Part shown: positions 28,801-40,712 of the stretch, piece after piece
How the letters are laid out: every line of letters starts with the position of its first letter
Numbering within the stretch: the first letter of the stretch is position 1
The notes under the pieces: generated by a model
The model's input: the letters and a program-made list of their open reading frames with translations, nothing else
What the model was told of the DNA's origin: nothing
The model's database searches: none
DNA from: Arcuatula senhousia
Taxonomy: Eukaryota; Mollusca; Bivalvia; Mytilida; Mytilidae
Reading direction: 5' to 3'
DNA length: 64,000 nt
Assembly: GCA_963971305.1 (NCBI GenBank)
Contig: CAXARO010000164.1
Span: forward strand, 1 to 64,000
Made by a program: the position numbers and the translations under genes

Positions 28801-31654
28801 ACCTTGAACAAAAGAAAAGGCGTCAGAGTAAATATATCACAGTCAGATCATTTATCCTGTAACACCAGTGGTACTGTGGCCAATAGACATAGTGTCAGAG
28901 TCAATCTATTACAGTCAGATGATAACTCCTGTAACAATAATGATACTGTGACCTATAGAAATGATGTCAGAGTTATTCTATCACAGTCATGTGATTTATC
29001 CTGTAACAATAATGATACTCTCACCTATAGCCATGATGTCAGAGACAATCTATCACAGTCAGATGATTTATCCTGTAACAATAATGATACTATGACCAAT
29101 AGAAATGGTGTCAGAGTAAATCTATCACAGTCAGATGATTTATCTTGTACCAATAATGGTACTTTGGCCAATATACATAGTGTCAGAGTCAATCTATCAC
29201 TGTCAGATGATTTATCCTGTAATAATAATGATACTGTGACCTATAGACATACCGTCAGAGTCAATCTATCACAGTCAGATGATTTATCCTATAAGAATAA
29301 TGATACTTTGACCTAAGACATAGTGTCAGAATCAATCTATCACAGTCATATGATTTTTCCTGTAATAATAAGGATACTGTGGCCTAAAGACATAGTGTCA
29401 GAGTCAATCTATAACAGTCAGATGATTTATCCTGTAATAATAATGATACTTTGACCTATAGACATAGTTTCAGAATCAATCTATCACAGTCAGATGATTT
29501 ATCTTGTAACAATAATGATACTGTGACCTATAGACATAGTGTCAGAGTCAATCTATCACAGTCCGATGATTTATCCTGTAACAATAAGGATACTGTGACC
29601 TATACACATAGTGTCAGAGTCAATCTATCACAGTCAGATGATTTATCCAGTAACAAAAATGGTACTGTGGCCTATAGACGTAGTGTCAGAGTCAATCTAT
29701 CACAGTCAGATGATTTATCCAGTAACAAAAATGGTACTGTGGCCTATAGACGTGGTGTCAGTGTCAATCTATCACAGTCAGATGATTTATCATGTAACAA
29801 TAATGATACTTTGACCTATTGACATAGTGTCAGAATCAATCTATCACAGTCAGATGATATTTCCTGTAACAATAATGATACTGTTACCTATAGGCATGGT
29901 GTCAGAGTCAATCTATCACAGTCAGATGATTTATCCTGTAACAATAATGATACTATGACCAATAGAAATGGTGTCAGAGTAAATCTATCACAGTCAGATG
30001 ATTTATCTTGTACCAATAATGGTACTTTGGCCAATATACATAGTGTCAGAGTCAATCTATCACTGTCAGATGATTTATCCTGTAATAATAATGATACTGT
30101 GACCTATAGACATACCGTCAGAGTCAATCTATCACAGTCAGATGATTTATCCTATAAGAATAATGATACTTTGACCTAAGACATAGTGTCAGAATCAATC
30201 TATCACAGTCATATGATTTTTCCTGTAATAATAAGGATACTGTGGCCTAAAGACATAGTGTCAGAGTCAATCTATCACAGTCAGATGATTTATCTTGTAA
30301 CAATAATGATACTGTGACCTATAGACATAGTGTCAGAGTCAATCTATCACAGTCCGATGATTTATCCTATAACAATAATGATACTGTGACCTATAGACAT
30401 AGTGTCAGAATCAATCTATCAGAGTCAGATGATTTATCTTGTAACAATAATGATACTGTGACCTATAGACATAGTGTCAGAGTCAATCTATCACAGTCCG
30501 ATGATTTATCCTGTAACAATAAGGATACTGTGACCTATACACATAGTGTCAGAGTCAATCTATCACAGTCAGATGATTTATCCAGTAACAAAAATGGTAC
30601 TGTGGCCTATAGACGTAGTGTCAGAGTCAATCTATCACAGTCAGATGATTTATCCAGTAACAAAAATGGTACTGTGGCCTATAGACGTGGTGTCAGTGTC
30701 AATCTATCACAGTCAGATGATTTATCATGTAACAATAATGATACTTTGACCTATTGACATAGTGTCAGAATCAATCTATCACAGTCAGATGATATTTCCT
30801 GTAACAATAATGATACTGTTACCTATAGGCATGGTGTCAGAGTCAATCTATCACAGTCAGATGATTTATCCGGTAACAATAATGATACCTTGACCAATAG
30901 AAATGGCGTCAGAGTAAATCTATCACAGTCAGATGATTTATCCTGTACCACTAGTGGTACTGTGGCCAATAGACATTGTGTCAGAGTCAATCTATAACAG
31001 TCAGATGATTTATCCTGTAATAATAATGATACTTTGACCTATAGACATAGTTTCAGAATCAATCTATCACAGTCAGATGATTTATCCTGTAACAATAATG
31101 ATACTGTCACCTATAGACATGATGTCAGAGTCAATCTATTACAGTCATGTGATTTATCCTGTAACAATAATGATACTATCACCTATAGCCATGATGTCAG
31201 AGACAATCTATCACAGTCAGATGATTTATCCTGTAACAATAATGATACTATGACCAATACACATGGTGTCAGAGTCAATCTATCACAGTCAGATGATTTA
31301 TCCCGTAATAATAATGATACTGTGACCTATAGTGTCAGAGTCAATCTATCACAGTCAGATTATTTATCCCGTAACAATAATGATACTGTAACCTATATAC
31401 ATGGTGTCAGAGTCAATCTATCACAGTCAGATGATTTATCCTATAACAATAATGATACTTTGACCAAAAGAAATGGCGTCAGAGTAAATCTGTCACAGTC
31501 AGATGATTTATCCTGTACCACTAGTGGTACTGTGGCCAATAGACATAGTGTCAGAGTCAATCTATCACAGTCAGATGACATATCATGTAACAATAATGAT
31601 ACTGTGACCTATAGACATGGCGTCAGAGTCAATCTATCTAACTCATATGATTTA
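25764..31654 (+). repeat. about 2.95-kb tandem super-repeat (two copies)
   Basis: 25,764-28,710 (2,947 bp) is repeated as 28,711-31,654 (2,944 bp) with almost no change. The 3-bp length difference is one extra GAT near 27,432 in the first copy. Each copy contains an internal duplication of about 863 bp, visible as the same monomer series starting at 26,145 and 27,008, and at 29,092 and 29,955. A third, partial copy resumes near 32,102 after extra monomers and runs to the end of the array. Confidence 0.85.
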
Positions 31655-32347
31655 TCCTGTAACAAAAATGATACTGTGACCAATAGAAATAGTGTCAGAG
31701 TAAATCTATCACAGTCAGATGATTTATCTTGTACCAATAATGGTACTTTGGCCAATATACATAGTGTCAGAGTCAATCTATCACAGTCAGATGATTTATC
31801 CTGTAACAATAATGATACTGTGACCTATAGACATACTGTCAGAGTCAATCTATCACAGTCAGATGATATATCCTGTAACAATAAGGATACTGTGACCTAT
31901 AGACATAGTGTCAGAGTCAATCTATCCCAGTCAGATGATTTATCCTGTAACAATAATGATACTGTCACCTATAGACATGATGTCAGAGTCAATATATTAC
32001 AGTCAGATGATTCATCCTGTAACAATAATGATACTCTCACCTATAGACATGATGTCAGAGACAATCTATCACAGTCAGATGATTTATCCTGTAACAATAA
32101 TGATACCTTGAACAAAAGAAAAGGCGTCAGAGTAAATATATCACAGTCAGATGATTTATCCTGTAACACCAGTGGTACTGTGGCCAATAGACATAGTGTC
32201 AGAGTCAATCTATCACAGTCAGATGATAACTCCTGTAACAATAATGATACTGTGACCTATAGAAATGATGTCAGAGTTAATCTATCACAGTCATGTGATT
32301 TATCCTGTAACAATAATGATACTCTCACCTATAGACATGATGTCAGA

Positions 32348-35265
32348 GACAATCTAGCACAGTCAGATGATTTATCCTGTAACAATAATGATACTATGAC
32401 CAATAGAAATGGTGTCAGAGTAAATCTATCACAGTCAGATGATTTATCTTGTACCAATAATGGTACTTTGGCCAATATACATAGTGTCAGAGTCAATCTA
32501 TCACTGTCAGATGATTTATCCTGTAATAATAATGATACTGTGACCTATAGACATACCTACAGAGTCAATGTATCACAGTCAGATGATTTATCCTATAACA
32601 ATAATGATACTTTGACCTAAAGACATAGTGTCAGAATCAATCTATCACAGTCATATGATTTTTCCTGTAATAATAAGGATACTGTGGCCTAAAGACATAG
32701 TGTCAGAGTCAATCTATAACAGTCAGATGATTTATCCTGTAACAATAAGGATACTGTGACCTTTAGAAATAGTGTCAGAGTCAATCTATCACAGTCAGAT
32801 GATTTATCCTGTAACACTGACACTCAAGCATTAGTTTGAGCTGTAATATACCCCAATGGCATGTCTGGGCGATGTTGGGGGAAGATTTTCACTCTTATAG
32901 GTGGTTGCCTTTATGTTGGTTTTCTAGGCTTTTATGATGGTTTATCGTGTTTTTGGCTTAATGAAGCACCTAATTATATTGAAAAAACACATGTTAAAGT
33001 TAGCCAAGGCCTTTACGATGAAAATAACACCTTGTATTGACCAATTATATGCTCAGTTTGGTCCAAGGGTGAAACGATCCGGGATTGGTATTGTCAATAT
33101 TGACGTCTGGCTATCCAAATTGGGGGTAGGGGTCGATTAAATATTTTTTTTGGCTTACGTTCACATATTTTGTTATAAGTAAATATTCAGGCATGTAGTA
33201 GACACCCTAAGCATTAGTTTGAGCTATAATATACCCAAATGGCATGCCTGGGCGGTGCTGGGGGAAGATTTTCACTCTTATGGGTAGTTGCCTTTATGTT
33301 GGTTTTCTAGGCTTTTGTGATGGTTTATCGTGTTTTCCGCTCAATGAAGCACCTATTTAAATTTAAAAAAAAGTCAAAGTTAGCCAAGACATTTACGATG
33401 AAAATTACACCTTGTATATACGAATAATATGCTCAGTTTGGTTCCTAGGGTGAAAAGATCCGGTGTAAATATTGTCATTATTGGCGTCTGGCTATTCAAA
33501 TTGGAGGTAAGGGTCGATTAACCATTTTGTTCGCCTCTGTCCACATATTTTAGTATAAATAAAGAGTCAGGCATGAAGTAGACACCCAAAGCATTAGTTT
33601 GAGCTAGAATATACCCCAATGGCATGCCTGGGTGGTGCTTGGGTAAGATTTTCACTCTTATAGGTAGTTGCCTTTATGTTTTTTTGAAGGCTTTTATGAT
33701 GGTTTATCGTGTTTTCCGCTTAATGAAGCACTTTTTTTATGTTGGTAAACACATCTTAAAGTTAGCCAAGGCCTTTACAATGCAGATGACACCTTGTATA
33801 ACAATGGACAATCTATCACAGTCAGATGATTTATCCTGTAACAATAATGATACTATGACCAATAGAAATGGTGTCAGAGTAAATCTATCACAGTCAGATG
33901 ATTTATCTTGTACCAATAATGGTACTTTGGCCAATATACATAGTGTCAGAGTCAATCTATCACTGTCAGATGATTTATCCTGTAATAATAATGATACTGT
34001 GACCTATAGACATACCGTCAGAGTCAATGTATCACAGTCAGATGATTTATCCTATAACAATAATGATACTTTGACCTAAAGACATAGTGTCAGAATCAAT
34101 CTATCACAGTCATATGATTTTTCCTGTAATAATAAGGATACTGTGGCCTAAAGACATAGTGTCAGAGTCAATCTATAACAGTCAGATGATTTATCCTGTA
34201 ACAATAAGGATACTGTGACCTTTAGACATAGTGTCAGAGTCAATCTATCACAGTCAGATGATTTATCCTGTAACACTGACACTCAAGCATTAGTTTGAGC
34301 TGTAATATACCCCAATGGCATGTCTGGGCGATGTTGGGGGAAGATTTTCACTCTTATAGGTAGTTGCCTTTATGTTGGTTTTCTAGGCTTTTATGATGGT
34401 TTATCGTGTTTTTGGCTTAATGAAGCACCTAAATATATTGAAAAAACACATGTTAAAGTTAGCCAAGGCCTTAACGATGAAAATAACACCTTGTATTGAC
34501 CAATTATATGCTCAGTTTGGTCCAAGAATGAAACGATCCGGGATTGGTATTGTCAATATTGACGTCTGGCTATCCAAATTGGGGGTAGGGGTCGATTAAA
34601 TATTTTTTTTGGCTTACGTTCACATATTTTGTTATAAGTAAATATTCAGGCATGTAGTAGACACCCTAAGCATTAGTTTGAGCTATAATATACCCAAATG
34701 GCATGCCTGGGCGGTGCTGGGGGAAGATTTTCACTCTTATGGGTAGTTGCCTTTATGTTGGTTTTCTAGGCTTTTGTGATGGTTTATCGTGTTTTCCGCT
34801 CAATGAAGCACTTATTTAAATTTAAAAAAAAGTCAAAGTTAGCCAAGACATTTACGATGAAAATGACACCTTGTATATACGAATAATATGCTCAGTTTGG
34901 TTCCTAGGGTGAAAAGATCCGGTGTAAATATTGTCATTATTGGCGTCTGGCTATTCAAATTGGAGGTAAGGGTCGATTAACCATTTTGTTCGCCTCTGTC
35001 CACATATTTTAGTATAAATAAAGAGTCAGGCATGAAGTAGACACCCAAAGCATTAGTTTGAGCTAGAATATACCCCAATGGCATGCCTGGGTGGTGCTTG
35101 GGTAAGATTTTCACTCTTATAGGTAGTTGCCTTTATGTTTTTTTGAAGGCTTTTATGATGGTTTATCGTGTTTTCCGCTTAATGAAGCACTTTTTTATGT
35201 TGGTAAACACATCTTAAAGTTAGCCAAGGCCTTTACAATGCAGATGACACCTTGTATAACATAAT
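32348..35265 (+). repeat. 1,459-bp tandem duplication spanning a satellite boundary
   Basis: 32,348-33,806 and 33,807-35,265 are copies of each other. Each copy contains about 470 bp of the 72-bp satellite, its junction with foreign sequence (32,815 and 34,274) and nearly three units of the ~380-bp satellite. The joint between copies, at about 33,803-33,808, links the middle of a ~380-bp unit back to a 72-bp monomer, so a piece of the first satellite now sits inside the second. Confidence 0.88.
32816..33806 (+). repeat. about 380-bp satellite, first block
   Basis: Units begin with CATTAGTTTGAGCT at 32,829, 33,212 and 33,592 (spacing 383 and 380 bp). Short open frames such as 32,934-33,140 lie inside the unit and recur with each copy; nothing in them resembles a known protein. 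The block ends at the duplication joint near 33,803. Confidence 0.9.
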
Positions 35266-35961
35266 AATATGCCCAGTTTGGTCCCTAGGGTAAAAAGACC
35301 TGGAATTAGTATGGTCAATAATGGCGTCAGGCTATCCAAATTGGGGGTAAGGGTCGAATAAGCATTTTGTTGGCCTACGTCCACATATTTTAGTATGAAT
35401 AAAGATTAAGGCATGAGGTAGACACCCTAAGCATTAGTTTGAGCTGTAATATACCCCAATGACATGCCTGGGCGATGCTGGGGGAAGATTTTCACTCTTA
35501 TGGGTAGTTGCCTTTATGTTGGTTTTCTAGGCTTTTATGATGGTTAAAGTTAGCTAAGGCCTTTACGATGGAAATGACCCTTATATAACCCAATAATATG
35601 CCCAGTTTGGTCCCTAGGGTGAAAAGATCCGGTATAAATATTGTCATTATTGGCGTCTGGCTATTCAAATTGGGGGTAAGGGTCTATTAAACATTTTGTT
35701 CGCCTCTGTCCACATATTTTAGTATAAATAAAGATTCATGCATGAAGTAGACACACTAAGCATTAATTTGAGCTAGAAATACCCCAATGGCATGCCTGGG
35801 CGGTGCTTGGGTAAGATTTTCACTCTTATGGGTAGTTGCCTTTATGTTTTTTTGTAGGCTTTTATGATGGATAATCGTGTTTTCCGCTTAATGAAGTACC
35901 TATTTATGTTGGAAAACACATCTTAAAGTTAGTCAAGGCCTTTACGATGAAAATGACACCC
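34275..35961 (+). repeat. about 380-bp satellite, second block
   Basis: Units start at 34,288, 34,671, 35,051, 35,432 and 35,761 (spacing 383, 380, 381 and 329 bp). The unit from 35,432 lacks about 50 bp in its middle. The last unit is truncated at 35,961, where the 52-bp minisatellite begins directly after the unit's AATGACACC. Confidence 0.9.
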
Positions 35962-37375
35962 GGGATGATGTAACACAGGAGGATGTTATACACCTAATAT
36001 ACCACATGTATCCTGGTGGATGTAACACAGGAGGATGTTATACACCTAATATACCACATGTATCCTGGTGGATGTAACACAGGAGGATGTTATACACCTA
36101 ATATACCACATGTACCCTGGTTGATGTAACACAGGAGGATGTTATACACCTAATATACCACATGTATCCTGGTGGATGTAACACAGGAGGATGTTATACA
36201 CCTAATATAACACATGTACTCTGGGGGATGTAACACAGGAGGATGTTATACACCTTATATACCACATGCACCCTAGTTTATGCAACACAAGATGATGTTA
36301 TACACCCTATATACCACATGTATCCTGGAGGATGTTATACATCTTATATACCACATGTACCCTGGTTGATGTAACACAGGAGGATGTTATACACCTTAAA
36401 TACCACATGTACCCTGGTTGATGTAACACAGGAGGATGTTATACACCTAATATACCACACATATCTTGGTGGATGTAACACAGGAGGATGTTATACACCT
36501 AATATACCACATGTACCCAGGGGGATGTAACACAGGAGGATGTTATACACCTTTCATACAACATGTACCCTGGTTAATGTAACACAGGAGGATGTTATAC
36601 ACCTTAAATACCACATGTACCCTGGTTGATGTAACACAGGAGGATGTTATACACCTTAAATACCACATGTACCCTGGTTGATGTAACACAGGAGGATGTT
36701 ATACACCTTACATACAACATGTACTCTGGTTGATGTAACACAGGAGGATGTTATACACCTTAAATACCACATCTTCCCTGGTTGATGTAACACAGGAGGA
36801 TGTTATACACCTTATATACCACATGTATCCTGGTTGATGTAACACTGGAGGATGTTATACACCTTACATACAACATGTACCCGGGATGATGTAACACAGG
36901 AGGATGTTATACACCTTATATGTAACACAAGAGGTGGATGTAACACAGGAGGATGTTATACACCTAATATACCACATGTTTCCTGGTGGATGTAACACAG
37001 GAGGATGTTATACACCTAATATACCACATGTATCCTGGTGGATGTAACACAGGAGGATGTTATACACCTAATATACCACATGTACCCTGGTTGATGTAAC
37101 ACAGGAGGATGTTATACACCTAATATACCACATGTATCCTGGTGGATGCAACACAGGAGGATGTTATACACCTAATATACCACATGTTTCCTGGTGGATG
37201 TAACACAGGAGGATGTTATACACCTTACATACAACATGTACCCTGGTTGATGTAACACAGTAGGATGTTATACACCTTATATACCACATGTATCCTGGTG
37301 GATGTAACACAGGAGGATGTTATACACCTTACATACAACATGTACCCGGGTTGGTGTAACACAAGAGGATGTTAT
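35962..37375 (+). repeat. 52-bp minisatellite
   Basis: About 27 copies of a 52-bp unit containing GATGTAACACAGGAGGATG are present. Spacing is regular (35,967 to 36,019 is 52 bp), with occasional shortened units, for example near 36,320 and 36,920. It shares no clear sequence with the satellite to its left. No coding potential is seen. Confidence 0.92.
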
Positions 37376-37525
37376 AAAACACTAGAAAATATCCTGTAAT
37401 CATATAAAGCATCAAAACAAATAAAAACATTGACAACAATAAGGCTGAACTCATCAGATGGATACATCTAACAAAAATCTATGATTATTTCAAGAAAATA
37501 ATCAATGCATATGAGCATATAATAT
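37376..37525. other. AT-rich spacer
   Basis: Single-copy-looking AT-rich sequence ending in a run of A residues at about 37,526-37,537. I see no gene or repeat structure. Confidence 0.5.
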
Positions 37526-37728
37526 AAAAAAAAAAAAGATGTGGTATGATTGCCAATTGCCAAGAGACCATGTGACACAGAAATTAACAACTATAGGTCA
37601 CCGTACGACCATCAACAATGAGCAAAGCTCATACTGCGTAGTTAGCTATAAAAGGTCCTGAAATGACAAATGTAGAACAATTCAAACGAGAAAACTAACG
37701 GCCTAATTTATGTATAACTAGAGGCTCC
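37526..37728 (+). mobile_element. Dispersed repeat, mussel-type, about 200 bp
   Basis: It starts with an A-run followed by GTGGTATGATTGCC and contains ACAACTATAGGTCACCGTAC. I recognise this as a very common interspersed sequence of Mytilus-type genomes, from memory and not by search. It has no open frame, so it would be a non-autonomous element. It abuts the next repeat at about 37,729. The class (SINE-like or other) cannot be decided here. Confidence 0.4.
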
Positions 37729-38822
37729 CAAGAGCCTGTGTCGCTCACCTTTGTCTATGTGCATATTAAACAATGGACACAGATAAATTCATGACAAAAT
37801 TGTGTTTTGGTGATGGTGATGTATTTGTAGATTTTTCTTTACTGAACATTCTTGTTGCTACAATTATCTCTATCTATAATGAACTTGGCACAGTAATTAC
37901 AGTGGAAAACATTTTCTTAAAATTTACAAAAATTGATGAAAATTGACTATAAAGGGCAATAACTCCTTAAGGGGTCAATTGACAATTTTGGTCATGTTTA
38001 ATTTATTTGTAGATCTTACTTTGCTGAACATTATTGCTCTTTACAGTTTATCTCTATCTATAATAATATTCAAGATAATAACCAAAATCTGTAAAATTTC
38101 CTTAAAACTACTAATTCAGGGGCAGCAACCCAACAACAATTTTGCCCTTTGACAGATTTGCTCTAAATGCTTTGGTTTTAGAGTTATAAGCCAAAATCTA
38201 CATGTTACCCCTATGTTCTATTTTTAGCCATGGCGGCCATCTTGGTTGGTTGGCAGGATCACGCCACACATTTTTTTAACAAGATACCCCAATGATGATT
38301 GTGGCCAAGTTTGGATGAATTTGGCCCAGTAGTTTCAGAGGAGAAGTTTTTTGTAAACACATGAAACAATTACAAAAATTTAAGAAAAATGGTTAAAAAT
38401 TGCCTATTAACGGCAATAACTCCTTAAGGGGTCAACTGACAATTTTGGTGATGTTGACTTATTTGTAGATCTTATTTTGCTGAACATTATTACTGTTTGT
38501 AGCTAAATCTTGACTTGATAAAAAATATTAATCCATGTCAGATTTGCTCTAAATGCTTTCGTTTCAGAGTTATAAGCCAAAATCTTCATTTAACCCCTAT
38601 GTTCTATTTTTAGCCATAGAGGCCATCTTGGTTTTTGACCGGGTCACTGAACACATTTTTTAAACTAGTTACCCCAATGATGATTGTGGTCAAGTTTGGT
38701 TAAATTTTGCCCATTAGTTTCAGAGGAGAAGATTTTTGTAAAAGTTAACGACGACAGACGACGGACCAGGGACACCAAGTGATGAGAAAAGCTCACTTGG
38801 CCCTTTGGGCCAGGTGAGCTAA
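37729..38822 (+). mobile_element. Dispersed repeat with internal duplication, mussel-type, about 1.1 kb
   Basis: The left end holds GAGCCTGTGTCGCTCACCT and the right end GGGCCAGGTGAGCT, so a short GCTCACCT / AGGTGAGC inverted match marks the ends. Inside, a segment containing GGCAATAACTCCTTAAGGGG and TTGTAGATCTTA occurs twice (near 37,958 and 38,412), followed each time by GAGTTATAAGCCAAAATCT and a CAGAGGAGAAG motif. A short ACGACGACAGACGACGG tract precedes the right end. No transposase is encoded, so it is non-autonomous. The family is recognised from memory as abundant in mussels. Confidence 0.55.
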
Positions 38823-39361
38823 ATATAGATGTTTCTCATTGCTTTTAACCGTATAAGAATGATTTTATGTGCATCGAATTATTAATCAAACGATTTACCG
38901 TAGTTTCACTCACATTGTTGAAATTCTTTTTCTTTAACTAACGAGTACACGTACAATGCATGTGTTGTCAATCTCTAGCTAGGGGTTAAATTGAAGTTCA
39001 CATGAATACAGATTTAAAGAGGTCGACTCATTCACTTGCAAGTGAATAACTAATTATCAATGTTTCTTAGCGCAATTTGACAAAATTGAACCTTTTTGGC
39101 TGCAGAAAGCGTATTGTTATTTCACTATTTCACTTTCATTATTGATTGAACAAAAAAAATCAAACTTTAGATTTTTTATAAATACAAATACAAAAACCAT
39201 GAAAGAGGATCAACATTGATACATAAGGTTTTAACAAGTAAATTAAAATGTAAGTTACAGATGGCATCACCTTGCCAAAATTTAACAATGAACACAAATA
39301 GAAAACATTTACATCATTCGATTGTCAAGTCTAAAAATAACTTATCTATATAGATGTCTAA
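38823..39361. other. AT-rich non-coding stretch
   Basis: This is where upstream transposase exons would be expected, but I find no open frame with transposase motifs in the + frames. The sequence is AT-rich and unremarkable. Confidence 0.5.
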
Positions 39362-39362
39362 G

Positions 39363-39562
39363 CACTACCTTTTGCGGAAGAGAAAAGTGTGAAAGCAGTT
39401 GTTGCATGTTTCAAGCTGCACAATAAATGCATGGATATGAGAGTTCCATTGCCAGATATTGATTTCAATGATGATGATGATGCTCCACTAGCAATGGGCA
39501 ACGATTTACAAAATGGACCTGGACAACACATTAGGCAACAACTTATTCAGAGATTTAGGTAA
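39363..39562 (+). pseudogene. HARBI1-like (PIF/Harbinger) transposase, terminal exon fragment
   Basis: An open frame of about 66 codons runs from an AG (39,361-39,362, a plausible splice acceptor) to TAA at 39,560-39,562. It carries a VVACFKLHNKCMD segment, matching the conserved 'ACxxLHNxC' C-terminal motif of HARBI1/PIF transposase nucleases, then LPDIDF, an acidic run, and a closing GQHIRQQLIQRF typical of the family's end. The in-frame codon just before the acceptor is TAA, so upstream coding sequence must be spliced in, yet no earlier exon (with the DDE residues) is visible in the 540 bp to the left. The stop overlaps AG|GTAATG, so this could instead be an internal exon. It lies tail to tail with the Myb-like gene, 58 bp away. 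Probably a remnant without catalytic residues. Confidence 0.65.
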
Positions 39563-39620
39563 TGTTTACTGTTGCTAAAGCTGTAAAAAAGTAGGAAAAA
39601 GCATTAATCAAAAACAGTTT

Positions 39621-39820
39621 TTATAAAAACTTAATATTAGGAGAAACAGAAACTGGGGAAAAAGAAATTAAATTCTGTTGTCGAGAAGACATCATTCTAA
39701 TCTCAGCGAGAATGTTGTCCAGTGTCTCGCACTTCCTTTTCTCCAACTCCAACTTCCTCTTTTTTAAACTAAGCTTTTCCTCCTCTATTTGTATTAGCCG
39801 TTGGCTATAGGATTCTTGGG
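39621..39820 (-). CDS. Myb/SANT-like gene, exon 6 (coiled coil, stop)
   Basis: Acceptor TTATTCTGCAG|CC (AG at 39,822-39,821) after a T-rich tract; the stop TAA is at 39,621-39,623. It encodes a heptad-like, strongly charged helix (IEEEKLSLKKRKLELEKRK, then LDNILAEIR) and a short Ser/Pro tail. A C-terminal coiled coil after the DNA-binding domain is the usual layout in this family. Confidence 0.65.
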
Positions 39821-39984
39821 CTGCAGAATAAAAAAAAAATACTATTCATGTGTATTTATACCCCAAAAAGTCTTATTTATTCTGTAAAAAAATTTGAAAA
39901 AAATGAACGTTTGGCTATTTTTTGCAAATTTGGGAAAACTTAAAAACAAGCTAATATTTACATGCAGTTTTATTTGCTACTTAC

Positions 39985-40032
39985 ATTGCTCTGCAGACAA
40001 CTGCCTCTTTTTGCTCGATTCTCTATGGTGAC
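39985..40032 (-). CDS. Myb/SANT-like gene, exon 5
   Basis: A 48-bp exon between acceptor TTTATTTCAG|GT and the strong donor AAT|GTAAGT (39,984-39,979). It adds a short basic stretch containing RESSKKRQL. Phase 1 on both sides joins exons 4 and 6 in frame. Confidence 0.6.
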
Positions 40033-40276
40033 CTGAAATAAAAATATTTCATTTTAATCTCTTGTTTCAGGCCATGATTGAAGAAGATTGACTTATGATG
40101 GTGAATTAGCCCGTAAATTCTATAAAAGCAATAAATCGCTATATTTTGATATAATAAAATGTTTGAATGATGTCATAAGTTGTCATCAGTTTGGATATGT
40201 TTTTGCACAAGTAATAAGCAGAATAAGTTCACATGAATAAAATGTAAATTAAAGTTTGTTTTTGACTACAAAAACG

Positions 40277-40702
40277 ATGTCTCCCCCCGTTTCCCCAATA
40301 AGTTCTAAGTTCAAAAGGCCATAACTCCCACCAAAATTTGATGATCAAAATTTCCAAGTAATATGCACAACTAAATATGATGTACTTCCTATATACCAAG
40401 TTTCGTTGAATTCGTTTCTGTAGTTTCAGAGGAGTTGCGCTGACAAGATGATAAATGAGGATTTTCAGCAAATTTCTAAGTTCAAAGGGCCATAACTCCC
40501 ACAAAAATTTGAGGATTAGTATTTCCTGGTAATATGCACAACTACATATGATATACTTCCTATATACCAAGTGTCGTTGAATTCGGTCCAGTAGTTTAAG
40601 AAGAGTTGCGCTGACCAACTTTATGACGGACAGAAAGAGGGACGGACGGACGGACACGAAAAAAAAACAATGTGTCTCCCCACAAAAGTGGGGGGAAGAC
40701 AT
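40277..40702 (+). mobile_element. Pearl-like non-autonomous element in intron 4
   Basis: The ends form an inverted repeat: ATGTCTCCCCCC at 40,277-40,288 against GGGGGGAAGACAT at 40,690-40,702 (one base different in length). Inside are two tandem core copies about 171 bp apart (TTCTAAGTTCAAA at 40,303 and 40,474), each with CATAACTCCCAC and TGTAGTTT/CAGTAGTTT boxes, followed by an ACGG microsatellite at about 40,624-40,656. Core repeats plus an adjacent ACGG tract are the hallmark of the bivalve 'pearl' elements. No coding capacity. The open frame on - across this region is repeat sequence. Confidence 0.65.
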
Positions 40703-40712
40703 AAATACAAAC

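Larger units (their letters stand above)
19211..32815 (+). repeat. 72-bp satellite, diverged and rearranged flank
   Basis: The same 72-bp monomer continues in the same orientation, but the 288-bp register breaks at about 19,211 and neighbouring monomers now differ from one another at many positions. Stop codons appear in the frame that is open in the core (for example TAA near 22,013 and 22,085, TGA near 22,808). Larger nested duplications are visible: 8 monomers (576 bp) at 24.70-25.86 kb, about 863 bp at 26.15-27.3 kb, and about 2,945 bp at 25.76-31.65 kb. This fits an ageing array edge that escapes the homogenisation acting on the core. The array stops at a junction with unrelated DNA at about 32,815. 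Confidence 0.93.

Noticed and set aside
19349..32241. Open frames of 66-90 codons on the - strand and in the second + frame of the diverged satellite
   Set aside because: The same short peptide pattern recurs at every monomer; these are shadows of the repeat.
1..32815. CRISPR-like regular repeat array
   Set aside because: There are no unique spacers between conserved repeats: the entire 72-bp unit is repeated, and the context is eukaryotic.
32934..34599. Two 68-codon frames (32,934-33,140 and 34,393-34,599) with similar products
   Set aside because: They are the same place in the ~380-bp satellite, copied by the 1,459-bp duplication; no recognisable domain.
37943..38152. 69-codon frame with a hydrophobic segment
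   Set aside because: Lies inside a dispersed repeat whose second internal copy does not keep the frame.
40229..40702. 157-codon - strand frame with repeated hydrophobic blocks resembling a membrane protein
   Set aside because: It reads through the two core repeats of the pearl-like element; the internal repetition comes from the DNA.
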